Positions 24,285-33,311 are shown, numbered from the stretch's first letter. The stretch is 64,000 nt of DNA from Streptomyces roseofulvus (GCF_039534915.1 NZ_BAAAWE010000001.1:992001-1056000); one strand, 5' to 3'. Numbers and translations: made by a program. Notes: generated from the sequence alone by a model not told the origin.

Positions 24285-25682
24285 TCAGGCGCGCTGCCAG
24301 ACCGTCGTGACGTTGCAGAACTCCCTGATGCCGTGGCCGGACAGCTCGCGCCCGTAGCCGGAGCGCTTGACGCCGCCGAAGGGCAGCGCCGGGTGGGAGG
24401 CGGTCATGCCGTTGACGAAGACGCCGCCGGCCTGGAGGTCGCGGACGAAGAAGTCGACGTCCTCGTCCCGGCGGGTCCACACGTTGGAACTGAGGCCGAA
24501 CGGCGAGTCGTTGGCGACCGCCACGGCCTCCTCGGCGTCCCGGACCGCGTAGACGGTCGCGACGGGGCCGAAGGTCTCCTCCTGGTGGATGCGCATGGCG
24601 GGGGTGATGCCGGTGAGGACGGTGGGCCGGTAGTACCAGCCGCGGGCCAGCTCCGGCTCCTCGGGGCGGTGGCCGCCGCACAGCGCGGTGGCGCCGAGCC
24701 GGACCGCGTCGTCGACGAGTTCCTCCAGGTCGGCGCGGCCCTTCTCGGTGGCGAGGGGACCGACGTCGGTGGACTCGTCGAGGGGGTCGCCGACGGTGAG
24801 GGCGTTCATGGCGGCGGTGAAGCGTTCGGTGAAGTCCTCGTACACGTCCTCGTGGACGATGAACCGCTTGGCGGCGATGCAGGACTGGCCGTTGTTCTGC
24901 ACGCGCGCGGTGACGGCGGTCTTCACGGCCCGGACGATGTCCGCGGAGGGCATCACGATGTACGGGTCGCTGCCGCCGAGTTCCAGGACGGTCTTCTTGA
25001 CGACGTCGCCGGCGACGGAGGCGACGGCCCGGCCGGCGGGTTCGCTGCCGGTGAGCGTGGCGGCGGCGACCCGGGGGTCGCGGAGCACCGCCTCGACGTC
25101 GCCGGAGCCGATCAGGAGGGTCTGGAAGCAGCCGTCGGGGTAGCCGGCGCGGCGGAACAGGTCGCCGAGGTAGAGCGCGGTCCTCGGCACGTTGGAGGCG
25201 TGCTTGAGGAGGCCGGTGTTGCCGGCCATGAGGGCGGGGGCGGCGAAGCGGATCACCTGCCAGAGGGGGAAGTTCCACGGCATGACGGCGAGCACCGGGC
25301 CGAGCGGCCGGTAGTGGACCCGGGCCCGGTCGGCGCCCGAGTCGCGGACGTCGCTCTCGGCGGGGTGCTCGTCGGCGAGCAGCTCCTCGGCGTGCTTGGC
25401 GTACCAGCGCATGGCCTTGGCGCACTTGCCGGCCTCGGCGCGGGAGGCGGTGAGCGGTTTGCCCATCTCCAGCGTCATGGTGCGGGCGATGTCCTCGGCG
25501 TCCTCGTCGAGGAGGGTGGCGGCGGCGCGCAGCAGTCGGGCCCTCTCGGCGAACGGCGTGGTGCGCCAGTGGCGGAACGCCTCGTGGGCGGCGGCGATGC
25601 GCCGCTCCACCTCGTCCGGTCCGTGCGCCTCGTAGGTGCGCAGCGTCTCGCCGGTGGCGGGGTTCACGGTGGCGATGGCCAT
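24285..25682 (-). CDS. NAD(P)-dependent aldehyde dehydrogenase (succinate-semialdehyde type)
   Basis: A 465-residue ALDH of the GabD-like subgroup. The catalytic Cys is in NNGQSCIAAKRF, the general-base Glu in LELGGSDPY, and the oxyanion Asn in VMPWNFPLWQ. The Rossmann segment GSEPAGRAVASVAGD and C-terminal GYGRELSGHGIREFCN are also present. It oxidises an aldehyde such as succinate semialdehyde to the acid with NAD(P)+; the exact substrate is not decided by the sequence. The gene is convergent with the PHP gene, leaving a 24-bp gap, and has no gabT partner nearby, which weakens a strict GABA-pathway assignment. Confidence 0.9.
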   Translation of the reverse strand: MAIATVNPATGETLRTYEAHGPDEVERRIAAAHEAFRHWRTTPFAERARLLRAAATLLDEDAEDIARTMTLEMGKPLTASRAEAGKCAKAMRWYAKHAEELLADEHPAESDVRDSGADRARVHYRPLGPVLAVMPWNFPLWQVIRFAAPALMAGNTGLLKHASNVPRTALYLGDLFRRAGYPDGCFQTLLIGSGDVEAVLRDPRVAAATLTGSEPAGRAVASVAGDVVKKTVLELGGSDPYIVMPSADIVRAVKTAVTARVQNNGQSCIAAKRFIVHEDVYEDFTERFTAAMNALTVGDPLDESTDVGPLATEKGRADLEELVDDAVRLGATALCGGHRPEEPELARGWYYRPTVLTGITPAMRIHQEETFGPVATVYAVRDAEEAVAVANDSPFGLSSNVWTRRDEDVDFFVRDLQAGGVFVNGMTASHPALPFGGVKRSGYGRELSGHGIREFCNVTTVWQRA

Positions 25683-25782
25683 GGCCTTCTCCTCCTGCGT
25701 CGGCCCCCACCGGAAACCTCCCGCTTCCGGCGCCGTGGCGCAAGGGGGGCGGGTGCGGTGGGGTGACGCACGCGCGCGTGCG

Positions 25783-26442
25783 TCAGCCGAGCAGCCAGGT
25801 CAGGGCCCCGTCGAGATGGGCGCGGAAGAGGGGGTCGCGGTACGCCTCCGGGGCGTGGCCGAGGGCCGTGAACAGGAAGCGGCCCGCGTCGACGGTCCGG
25901 CACCAGGCGATCGGATGGTCGTCGCCGAGCGTGCCGCCCTCGTACGCGGTCTCGTCGGCGCGCAGCAGGACGCGGACGCCCGCGGCGCGCGGGTGGGAGG
26001 CGTACTCGTACCACTCGTCCGTCCACTCCCAGCGGCCCGGCAGCGGCGCGCAGGCGGGGTGGCCGGCGTCCTCGACGAGGACGGCGCCGGGCTGGAGCGG
26101 GGGGTGCCCGGCGAAGCGGGTGCCGAGGAGGTCGCCGTAGAAGGGCCAGTCGGGTTCGGCGTTGGCGGCGGCGTGCACGGCGAGCAGCGCGCCGCCACCG
26201 CGCAGGTACGCCTCCAGGGCGGTGCGGCCGTCGGGGGTGAGGACGGTGCCGGTGGTGGAGAGCAGGACGACGAGCGCGCGGCCGGCGAGACCGTCGGCGG
26301 TGAACGCGGCGGGGTCCTCGGTGGCCTCGGCGGTGAGCCCCCGCCCGGCGGCGAGCGCGGCGAGGGCGGCGGCGGCGTCGGGGATGGAGTCGTGCCGGTA
26401 CCCGGCGGTGCGGGTGTAGACGAGGACGTCGGGGGTGGGCAC
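25783..26442 (-). CDS. ThuA-like domain protein
   Basis: A 219-residue glutamine-amidotransferase-like fold protein of the ThuA family: PDVLVYTRTAGYRHDSIPDA at the N terminus, ALVVLLSTTGTVLTPDGRTA in the centre, the GGALLAVHAAANAEPDWPFY loop and HPIAWCRTVDAGRFLFTALG near the end. ThuA proteins act in trehalose or other carbohydrate metabolism, but their chemistry is poorly defined. AGGAG with a 6-nt spacer selects the GTG at 26442 over the longer frame. A LacI-like operator (26507-26520) lies upstream in the divergent gap, suggesting sugar-responsive control. Confidence 0.88.
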   Translation of the reverse strand: MPTPDVLVYTRTAGYRHDSIPDAAAALAALAAGRGLTAEATEDPAAFTADGLAGRALVVLLSTTGTVLTPDGRTALEAYLRGGGALLAVHAAANAEPDWPFYGDLLGTRFAGHPPLQPGAVLVEDAGHPACAPLPGRWEWTDEWYEYASHPRAAGVRVLLRADETAYEGGTLGDDHPIAWCRTVDAGRFLFTALGHAPEAYRDPLFRAHLDGALTWLLG

Positions 26443-26506
26443 GGGGGGCTCCTGGTTGCGGTGCGGGCGAGCGGGGTGAGACGGGGAGAGGGCGGGGGCG
26501 CGGGGT

Positions 26507-26520
26507 GGCAAGCGCTTTCT
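26507..26520. promoter_or_regulatory. LacI-like operator between ThuA and DUF3626 genes
   Basis: GGCAAGCGCTTTCT contains AAGCGCTTT with the central CG of LacI-family operators. It lies 65 nt before the ThuA start and 72 nt before the DUF3626 start, so it could serve either gene. Confidence 0.5.
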
Positions 26521-26591
26521 ATCCCCTTCCCGTGACCGTAGCCAGCGAAAACCCCGTGCCGCAAGAGTGCCGGGTCGGGCAGACTCCCCGC

Positions 26592-27437
26592 ATGACGACG
26601 ACTTCCGCCTCCCGCACGTCCCCCTCTCCGCTGCACGACGCGGGCCTGCGGGCGCTGGCGCACGTGGAGGCGCGGTCGTCGGGGGCGCCCCTGGACCCGG
26701 CGCTGCGGGTCACGCTCAACTTCCACCCGCACTTCCTGGACGCGCTGGCCGACGACGGCGTCTACCGCTCGCAGTTCGTGACCGGCACCGGCAACGGCGG
26801 GCTCACCGCCCGGCCCGGCGGTGACCGGTGGCGCTGGGAGAGCCGGATCTTCGGCGGCGCGTACGACGAGGCGCCGGCCCACGAGCGCCCGGTCTACGGC
26901 GCCCTCGACTTCCGCCGCCGGCCCTACGGCGCCGCGCCCCGCTTCGGCTCCGCCCACCTCCGGCTGACGCCGGAGGCCACCGCCCGGACGAGCTTCTGCT
27001 ACCCCGACAGCTTCCTGGAGCCGACCGACTTCGGGGTGGCGTCCCGGATGAGCCTGGTGGCGCTGGCGGAGGCGGACGCGGCCGACCCGCTCGACGACTA
27101 CGTCGAGGCGCAGGTCCACGGCCCCGTCGAGATCGCGCGGGACGTGGAAGCGCTGGTCCTGGACCCGAGCCACCGCGGCACCGCCGTGGAGGCGGCGGCC
27201 CGCAGGCTGCCGTGCCCCGTCGAGTGGCACGGCGGCTTCCGCCTCACGGTCGCCGAACTCCGCCGGCACCCGGACTTCCGCGGCCCGGAGTACGTCGAGC
27301 TGGGCGCCCGCCTCGCCGTCGACGGCCTCCTCGACCCACGGATCGTCCAGGAGGCCTCCCTGTCCGGGGCGTACGACCCCCAGGACGTCAAAAAGGTCTG
27401 GCACTACCTGGCCCGCTTCGGCGCCCCCTCCTCCTGA
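26592..27437 (+). CDS. DUF3626 protein
   Basis: A 281-residue protein matching the DUF3626 pattern: HVEARSSGAPLDPALRVTLN at the N terminus, FHPHFLDALADDGVYRSQF, and conserved RPVYGALDFRRRPYGAAPRF in the middle, followed by DPLDDYVEAQVHGPVEIARD. The Tyr-Gly-Ala and Arg-rich core is shared within the family. No signal peptide or membrane segment is seen. Function is unknown; some relatives are called polymorphic-toxin-like, which this sequence cannot confirm. It has no clear Shine-Dalgarno. Its 3' end overlaps the convergent peptidase gene by 34 bp. Confidence 0.85.
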   Translation: MTTTSASRTSPSPLHDAGLRALAHVEARSSGAPLDPALRVTLNFHPHFLDALADDGVYRSQFVTGTGNGGLTARPGGDRWRWESRIFGGAYDEAPAHERPVYGALDFRRRPYGAAPRFGSAHLRLTPEATARTSFCYPDSFLEPTDFGVASRMSLVALAEADAADPLDDYVEAQVHGPVEIARDVEALVLDPSHRGTAVEAAARRLPCPVEWHGGFRLTVAELRRHPDFRGPEYVELGARLAVDGLLDPRIVQEASLSGAYDPQDVKKVWHYLARFGAPSS

Positions 27438-28147
27438 CGCAGCCGGCGCACGGGCACGGCCCGTTCCTGGACTCCCCCGCCGCCGTCGGGCTCCACCCGG
27501 TACAGCCCGGCCCCCTCCCGCCGGCTCACCACGTCCACGGGCCGCCCCCCGGCGAAGAGGGCGCCCACGCCGTCCTCGACGGCCCACCCGGCCGGCAGCG
27601 CGCCGCCCGCCACGGCGGCCCGGTACGAGGGGCGGCGGCCCGGCTCCCCGTCGTAGTGCGGGCAGACCGAGCCCGGCAGCAGCCCCAGGCCGTCCGGCAG
27701 GTGCGTCAGCGGCCCGAAGGAGTCGGTGTGCGAGCCCTCGGCCCAGCAGTTGGCGCCCGCGCTGATGCCGCTCAGCAGCGTCCCGCGCTCCAGTGCCTCG
27801 CCCAGGATCCGGTCCACGCCGTGCGCCCGCCAGACGGCAAGCAGGTTCGCGGTGTTGCCGCCGCCGACGTAGACGACGTCCTGCGCGAGGAGGAAGGCGC
27901 GCAGCTCCCGGTCGTCGGCGTCCCGGCGGAAGAGGTGCAGCACGGACGGGGTGCAGGCACGGCGCCGGAACGCGGCGAGGAACCGCTCGACGTACGCCGG
28001 GGCGTCACCGCTCGCGGTGGGGACGAAGCACACCCGGGGCCGCGCCACGCGCGCGTGGCCGAGCAGCCAGTCGTCCAGGAGCCCGTCGTCGTCGGTCGAG
28101 AAGCCGCCGCCGAGGAGGGCCAGCCGGGGCTCGGGGACGTCGGACAT
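27404..28147 (-). CDS. Peptidase E-like (S51) protein
   Basis: A 247-residue protein of the peptidase S51 / cyanophycinase type. The nucleophile elbow is LLSGISAGANCWAEG, with catalytic Ser in GISAGA. Other family marks are VCFVPTASGDAPAYVERFLA, VVYVGGGNTANLLAVWRAHG and GLGLLPGSVCPHYDGE, the last supplying a His. Peptidase E cleaves Asp-X dipeptides. AAGGAGAG with a 7-nt spacer fixes the ATG at 28147. The last 11 codons overlap the convergent DUF3626 gene. Confidence 0.9.
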   Translation of the reverse strand: MSDVPEPRLALLGGGFSTDDDGLLDDWLLGHARVARPRVCFVPTASGDAPAYVERFLAAFRRRACTPSVLHLFRRDADDRELRAFLLAQDVVYVGGGNTANLLAVWRAHGVDRILGEALERGTLLSGISAGANCWAEGSHTDSFGPLTHLPDGLGLLPGSVCPHYDGEPGRRPSYRAAVAGGALPAGWAVEDGVGALFAGGRPVDVVSRREGAGLYRVEPDGGGGVQERAVPVRRLRQEEGAPKRAR

Positions 28148-28261
28148 GGGCGGACTCTCCTTCGTGCGGGCACGTTCGCGTGCGACCACCCTGCCCGGCC
28201 CGCACGGCAAGGTGCCGGCGAATTGCGACCGGGCTCACAGAAGTCGGCGTCACAGCCGCTG

Positions 28262-28897
28262 TCAGTTCGTGGTGTGCGGCGGGGGCGGGGGTGTCGGGTG
28301 GGTGGAGAGTTCCAGGAGGGCGGGCAGGAACTGGCGCTCCAGGGTGCCCGGGGGGAGGGCTTCCGGCTCCACGTAGCTCTGGGCCAGGCCGCCCTCGCGC
28401 AGGGCGATGAGGAGGCGGGCGAACCGGTCGGCGTCCACGGTCAGTTCGCGGCCCGCCCGGTGCAGCACGAGGGTGAGGCCGCGGGCGATCTCGGCCCGCA
28501 GCCGCTCGTCGTGCCGGGCCAGCACCCAGGCCGCCTGGGGGTCGCGGATGGCGTGCAGGGTGAACTCGGTGGTGACGAGGTACCAGTCGCGCTCGTCCGG
28601 CTCGATGGTCGCGGCCAGTTCGGCGAGCCGGGCGAGGGTGTACTCCTCCGCGGTGAGCGCGTCGATGGACGCGGCGAGCCGGCGCACGGTCCGCTCGCTG
28701 TGCTCGTCGAAGAGGGCGAGGAAGAGCTCTTCCTTGCTGGCGAAGTTCGAGTAGTACGCGCCCCGGGTGTACCCGGCGCGCTCGCAGATCTGCTCGATGG
28801 TGGTGGCGTGGAAACCGTGCTCGGCGAAGGTCTCCAGGGCGGCCTTCAGCAGGGCCGCACGGGTGCGCGGCCGCCGTCTCGTGACACCCTTCGGCAC
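28262..28897 (-). CDS. TetR-family transcriptional regulator
   Basis: A 211-residue TetR protein. The helix-turn-helix is at residues about 10-58 (RTRAALLKAALETFAEHGFH, TTIEQICERAGYTRGAYYSN, FASKEELFLALFDEH). The ligand-binding helices carry the usual divergent C-terminal sequence and end in a Pro-rich tail (THPTPPPPPHTTN). GGGAGG about 8 nt upstream selects the GTG at 28897. It is divergent from the FHA-ABC transporter (gap 125 bp) and is a candidate repressor of that operon, although no clear dyad was found in the gap. Confidence 0.92.
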   Translation of the reverse strand: MPKGVTRRRPRTRAALLKAALETFAEHGFHATTIEQICERAGYTRGAYYSNFASKEELFLALFDEHSERTVRRLAASIDALTAEEYTLARLAELAATIEPDERDWYLVTTEFTLHAIRDPQAAWVLARHDERLRAEIARGLTLVLHRAGRELTVDADRFARLLIALREGGLAQSYVEPEALPPGTLERQFLPALLELSTHPTPPPPPHTTN

Positions 28898-29010
28898 GTC
28901 CGCGCCCTCCCGTCGCTCCGGCGCCGCTCCCCGCGGCCCGGCGCCCACCCTACCGGCGTGCCGCAGCCCGCCCCGGGCCCGGACGCCGGGCGGGCGCGGG
29001 CCCCGGCGGA

Positions 29011-29016
29011 TAGGAT
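29011..29016 (+). promoter_or_regulatory. -10 box giving a leaderless FHA-ABC transcript
   Basis: TAGGAT ends 6 nt before the ATG at 29023. No purine-rich Shine-Dalgarno precedes the ATG, so the transcript probably begins at the start codon. Confidence 0.5.
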
Positions 29017-29022
29017 TCACGC

Positions 29023-31512
29023 ATGGGAGAGCGGCCGGTCGCGCCCGCCGCACCCGGCCTGGTCCTGCTCGTCGACGGGGTGACGACGCGGATGGACCCG
29101 GGCCGCGTCTACCGCGTCGGGCGTGACCCCACCAGCGACGTCGTGCTCACGGACGCCCGGGCGTCCTGGCACCACGCGGTGCTGCGCGCCGACGGCGGCC
29201 AGTGGACGCTCGCCGACGAGGACAGCACCAACGGCACCTACGCCGACGGCGTCCGGGTGCGGCTGCCCCGGGTCGTCGGCCCGGGCACCGTGGTCCGCTT
29301 CGGGCACCCGCAGGACGGGCCCCGCGCGGTGCTCGCCGCACCCCCGGCCGAGCCCCCTCCCCCGCCGCCTCCCGAGCGCCGCCCCGCGGCCGGACGGGAC
29401 GCCGGCCCCCCACCCGGCTCCTCCGCGATCGCCGCCGACGCGGAGCTCGTACCAGAAGGTCGTCCGCACGCGGGTGCGGCGCGGCCCGCGGGGGTGTCGC
29501 GGCCGGGGGCCACCGGGACCTTCCGGCGGCCGACGGCGGTGCGGCCGCTGCCGGAGCACACCGTCCGGATCGGGCGGGCGCCGGACAACGACGTCGTCGT
29601 CGCCGATCTGGTGGTCTCCCGCCACCACGCGGAACTCGTCGCGCGCCCCGACGGCACCTACTGGATCCACGACCTCGGCAGCCACAACGGCACCTTCCTC
29701 AACGGGCGCCCCGTGGTCGAGCCGGTACGGGTCACGGCGGACGACATCGTCGGCATCGGCCGCAGCGCGTTCTGTCTGGCGGGCGGGCAGCTCGTCGAGT
29801 TCACCGACACCGGCGAGATCTCCCTCGACGTGCAGCAACTGGCCGTCACCGTCGACCACGGCCGCAAGACCCTCCTCGACGGGGTGTCCTTCCCCGTCGG
29901 CGAGAAGACGCTGCTCGCGGTCGTCGGCCCGTCGGGCGCCGGCAAGTCCACGCTGCTCGGCGCGCTCACCGGCCAGCGGCCCGCCGACCGGGGCACCGTC
30001 CTCTACGACGGCCGCGACCTCTACCGGGACTACGCCGAGCTGCGCCAGCGCATCGGGCTCGTCCCGCAGGACGACATCCTGCACCTGCAGCTGACCGTCC
30101 GGCGCGCCCTCTCGTACGCCGCCGAGCTCCGCTTCCCCGGCGACACCGCGGCCTCCGAGCGGCACGCGCGCGTGGCGGAGGTGATCGGCGAACTGGGGCT
30201 CACCGAGCGGGCCGACCAGCCGATCCACAGCCTGTCCGGCGGGCAGCGCAAGCGGGTCAGCGTCGCCCTCGAACTGCTGACGAAACCGTCCCTGCTCTTC
30301 CTCGACGAGCCGACCTCCGGCCTCGACCCGGGCATGGACCGCTCGGTGATGCACATGCTGCGCGGGCTCGCCGACGACGGCCGCACCGTCGTCGTGGTCA
30401 CCCACAGCGTGCTCAGCCTGGACGTGTGCGACCGGCTCCTCGTCCTCGCCCCGGGCGGCCGGGTCGCCTACTACGGGCCGCCCGGCGACACCCTGTCCTT
30501 CTTCGGCTTCGACCAGTGGCCGGAGGCGTTCGAGGCGTTCGAGACCGAACGGGACCGGGACTGGGCCGGGCAGTACCGGGACTCCCGCTTCCACCGGCGG
30601 TACATCGAGGACGCGACGGTCCGGCCGTACGCGCCCGGGGCCGGCGGCGACGGGGCCGCGGGAGCGCCCGCGTCCGCCCACGCGCCGCCGCCGAAGCCGC
30701 AGAGCTGGGGCGGGCAGCTGCGCACCCTGGTGCGGCGCTACTCCGCCGCGCTCGCCGCCGACCGCACCTTCCTCGCCATCATGGTCGCCCTGCCGTTCGT
30801 GATGGGCGCCATGGCCCGGGCCCTCTCCGAGGGCAGCCTGGGCCCCGAGTCCACCCTCAACGTGCTGCTGATCCTGTGCGTCGGCGGCGTCCTCACCGGC
30901 GCGGCCAACGCGGTCCGCGAGCTGGTGAAGGAGCGCTCGATCTACCGCCGGGAGAGAGCCGTCGGCCTGTCCCGCTCCGCCTACCTCGCCTCCAAGGTCG
31001 TCGTCCTCGGCACGGTGACCGTCGTCCAGGCGGTGGTGCTGACCCTGGTCGCCCTGGTCGGGGTGCCGCTGAACGTGCCCGACGGCAAGGGCGTGCTGAT
31101 GCCCCCGCTGATCGAGATCACGCTGGCGGTCGCCCTGCTGGCGTTCACCGCGATGATGCTCGGGCTGCTGGTGTCGGCGCTGGTCCGCAAGGAGGAGGTG
31201 ACGATGCCGCTGCTCGTCCTCCTCGCGATCGTCCAGGTGGTGTTCTGCGGGGCGCTGCTGAGCGTGCGCGGGACCCCGGTCCTGGAGCAGCTGGCCTGGC
31301 TGGTGCCGTCGCGGTGGGCGTTCGCCGCGATGGGCGCGACGATCGACATCGGGGCGGTGGCGCCGAGCGCGAAGACGGCCGATCCGCTGATGGACCACAC
31401 GGCGTCGGCCTGGCTCTTCGACATGGGCATGCTGGTCGTGCTCTGTCTGGCGCTCGGGCTGGCCGTGGCCCGGCTGCTGCGCCGCCACGAACCCGTCGTC
31501 ATGCGCCGCTGA
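29023..31512 (+). CDS. ABC transporter with two FHA domains (Rv1747-like)
   Basis: An 829-residue protein. FHA domain 1 is at about 25-100 (YRVGRDPTSDVVLTDARASWHH ... STNGTYADG). A Pro-rich linker follows, then FHA domain 2 at about 175-260 (VRIGRAPDNDVVVADLVVSR, HNGTFLNG). The ATPase spans about 275-500 with Walker A GPSGAGKS, signature LSGGQRKR and Walker B LLFLDEPTSG. Six ABCG-type membrane helices occupy about 575-820. The same order occurs in mycobacterial Rv1747, a lipid-associated exporter regulated by phosphothreonine binding. Here a Ser/Thr kinase gene follows in the same operon, supplying a likely phosphorylation partner. Transport substrate is unknown. Confidence 0.93.
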   Translation: MGERPVAPAAPGLVLLVDGVTTRMDPGRVYRVGRDPTSDVVLTDARASWHHAVLRADGGQWTLADEDSTNGTYADGVRVRLPRVVGPGTVVRFGHPQDGPRAVLAAPPAEPPPPPPPERRPAAGRDAGPPPGSSAIAADAELVPEGRPHAGAARPAGVSRPGATGTFRRPTAVRPLPEHTVRIGRAPDNDVVVADLVVSRHHAELVARPDGTYWIHDLGSHNGTFLNGRPVVEPVRVTADDIVGIGRSAFCLAGGQLVEFTDTGEISLDVQQLAVTVDHGRKTLLDGVSFPVGEKTLLAVVGPSGAGKSTLLGALTGQRPADRGTVLYDGRDLYRDYAELRQRIGLVPQDDILHLQLTVRRALSYAAELRFPGDTAASERHARVAEVIGELGLTERADQPIHSLSGGQRKRVSVALELLTKPSLLFLDEPTSGLDPGMDRSVMHMLRGLADDGRTVVVVTHSVLSLDVCDRLLVLAPGGRVAYYGPPGDTLSFFGFDQWPEAFEAFETERDRDWAGQYRDSRFHRRYIEDATVRPYAPGAGGDGAAGAPASAHAPPPKPQSWGGQLRTLVRRYSAALAADRTFLAIMVALPFVMGAMARALSEGSLGPESTLNVLLILCVGGVLTGAANAVRELVKERSIYRRERAVGLSRSAYLASKVVVLGTVTVVQAVVLTLVALVGVPLNVPDGKGVLMPPLIEITLAVALLAFTAMMLGLLVSALVRKEEVTMPLLVLLAIVQVVFCGALLSVRGTPVLEQLAWLVPSRWAFAAMGATIDIGAVAPSAKTADPLMDHTASAWLFDMGMLVVLCLALGLAVARLLRRHEPVVMRR

Positions 31513-31533
31513 CCGCGATCAGGAGGTGGGGCT

Positions 31534-32313
31534 GTGACCGTTCCCGACTCGGCATCGGATATCGGATCCGATGCCGGCTACGCGACCGACTTCCGGCCGA
31601 CCCACGTCGTGCCGCGCGGCGGGCTGTCCGCCTGGCAGGCGCCGGACCCGGGCTTCCCGACGGTCCCGCTGGACGCCTTCCTGCCGGTGCGGCTCGTGGA
31701 GCGCACGGGTGACTGGGGGCGGGTGCTGTGCTCCAACGGCTGGCAGGCGTGGGTGGACGCGCGCCTGCTCGTCGCGGTCCCCGACGATCCGCCGGCGGCC
31801 GGTTCCGCGCTCGCCCGGACGGCCGATCCGCGCCCCCTCATCGCGCGCGCGGAGGACGCCCTGGGCCGGTACCGGCGGGCGGTGGAGGAGCTGGCGGCGG
31901 GCCGGGCGGACGGCGAGACGTTCCGGCGGCGCACGCGCGGGCTGCGGGTCGGGATGGTCGTGGACGGCGAGTCGGTCTGGCTGTACGACGCGGAGCACGA
32001 GCGCTGGGTGTACTGCGACGGGGTGGGCCTGACGACGTACGCGGCCTCGTCGGGGCCCTCCCGGACGGCGGCGGGGGCCGGGACGCCGGAGGCCGAGGCG
32101 GAGCCCGTACCGGAGGATGCCGAGGCGGAGGCCGTGCCGGAAGAGGCCGAGACCGAGCCCGTGCCGGAGACCGAGCCCGTCCCCGAGGCGCGGCCGGCGC
32201 CCGTCGGGTACGAGCCGACGCAGGTGGTGCCGCAGGTCGATCCGGCGGTGGCGGCCGGGCCGCCACCGACCCGGGTCGTCGGCCTGCCGCCCGACGCCGA
32301 GGACGGACGCTGA
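31534..32313 (+). CDS. Accessory protein with SH3-like segment and acidic linker
   Basis: A 259-residue protein without recognised enzyme motifs. Residues about 35-80 look like a small SH3-like barrel (FLPVRLVERTGDWGRVLCSN, GWQAWVDARLL). Residues about 100-155 hold a predicted helix plus a second small domain (LRVGMVVDGESVWLYDAEHE). Residues about 165-225 are a Pro/Glu/Ala repeat region (EPVP and EAE units), and the tail has THVV/TQVV/TRVV motifs that could be kinase targets. AGGAGGT (31521-31527) precedes the GTG start. It sits between the FHA transporter and the kinase, with overlap of TGATG to the kinase, so it likely belongs to the same signalling unit. Confidence 0.75.
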   Translation: MTVPDSASDIGSDAGYATDFRPTHVVPRGGLSAWQAPDPGFPTVPLDAFLPVRLVERTGDWGRVLCSNGWQAWVDARLLVAVPDDPPAAGSALARTADPRPLIARAEDALGRYRRAVEELAAGRADGETFRRRTRGLRVGMVVDGESVWLYDAEHERWVYCDGVGLTTYAASSGPSRTAAGAGTPEAEAEPVPEDAEAEAVPEEAETEPVPETEPVPEARPAPVGYEPTQVVPQVDPAVAAGPPPTRVVGLPPDAEDGR

Positions 32314-33311
32314 TGGCGGGCGCGGGCGGGGCGCGGGAGACCGGCTTGCCGGCGGGGCGGCCGTCGGGGCTCGTCGGCAAGGAGATCGCGGGCTACCGGG
32401 TGGAGGCCGAGATCGGGCGCGGCGGGATGGCGGTCGTGTACCGGGCGCGGGACCTGCGGCTCGGCCGGACGGTGGCGCTGAAGCTGCTGGCCCCCGAGCT
32501 GGCCCGCAACGACACCTTCCGGAAGCGGTTCGCGCACGAGTCGCGGGTGGCGGCGTCGATCGACCACCCGCACATCGTGCCGGTCTTCGAGGCGGGCGAG
32601 ACGGAGGGGGTCCTGTACATCGCGATGCGGTACGTGGCGGGGCAGGACCTGGTGGCGCTGCTGGCCCGGGAGGGCCCGCTGCCGCCGGCGACGGCGGGCC
32701 GGATCGCGGCGCAGGTGGCGTCGGCGCTGGACGCGGCGCACGCGCACGACCTGGTGCACCGGGACGTGAAGCCGGGGAACATCCTGGTCGCGGAGGGCAC
32801 CGACAGGGAGCATCCGGAGCACGTCTACCTCACGGACTTCGGGCTGACGAAGAAGTCGCTGTCGCTGACCGGGTTCACGACGGTGGGCGAGTTCGTGGGG
32901 ACGCTGGACTACGTGGCGCCGGAGCAGATCTCGGGGAAGCCGGTGGACGGCCGCTGCGACGTGTACAGCCTCGCGTGCGTGGTCTTCGAGACGCTGTGCG
33001 GGGTGCCGCCGTTCCGCCGGGACACCGACTGGGCGGTGCTGTGGGCGCAGCAGTACGACCCTCCCCCGCCGCTGGCCGAGCACCGGCCGGGGCTGCCGGA
33101 GGCGGCGGACGCGGTCTTCGCGCGGGCGCTGGCGAAGACGCCGGAGGAGCGGTACGGGACGTGCCTGGAGTTCGTCGCGGAGCTGCGGGCGGCCCTCGCG
33201 CGCGTGCCGGGCGGTCCGGTCGCGGCCACGGGGACGGGACGGCGCGCGCCGGGTCCGCCGCCGGAGCCGCCGGGGTGGGCGCGGCCGGTGTTCCGGCGGC
33301 TCGGGGCGTAG
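32313..33311 (+). CDS. Soluble Hanks-type Ser/Thr protein kinase
   Basis: A 332-residue kinase. Motifs: glycine loop EIGRGGMAVVYRARD, catalytic Lys in VALKLL, HRDVKPGN, DFG, activation segment with several Ser/Thr (SLSLTGFTTVGEFVGT) and the APE-type APEQ. A Pro-rich C terminus follows the domain. Unlike PknB-type kinases there is no membrane helix or PASTA domain, so it is cytosolic. It is translationally coupled to the preceding accessory gene. Its likely targets are the FHA domains' partners in the operon. The TAG stop (33309-33311) abuts an internally deleted MITE. Confidence 0.93.
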   Translation: MAGAGGARETGLPAGRPSGLVGKEIAGYRVEAEIGRGGMAVVYRARDLRLGRTVALKLLAPELARNDTFRKRFAHESRVAASIDHPHIVPVFEAGETEGVLYIAMRYVAGQDLVALLAREGPLPPATAGRIAAQVASALDAAHAHDLVHRDVKPGNILVAEGTDREHPEHVYLTDFGLTKKSLSLTGFTTVGEFVGTLDYVAPEQISGKPVDGRCDVYSLACVVFETLCGVPPFRRDTDWAVLWAQQYDPPPPLAEHRPGLPEAADAVFARALAKTPEERYGTCLEFVAELRAALARVPGGPVAATGTGRRAPGPPPEPPGWARPVFRRLGA

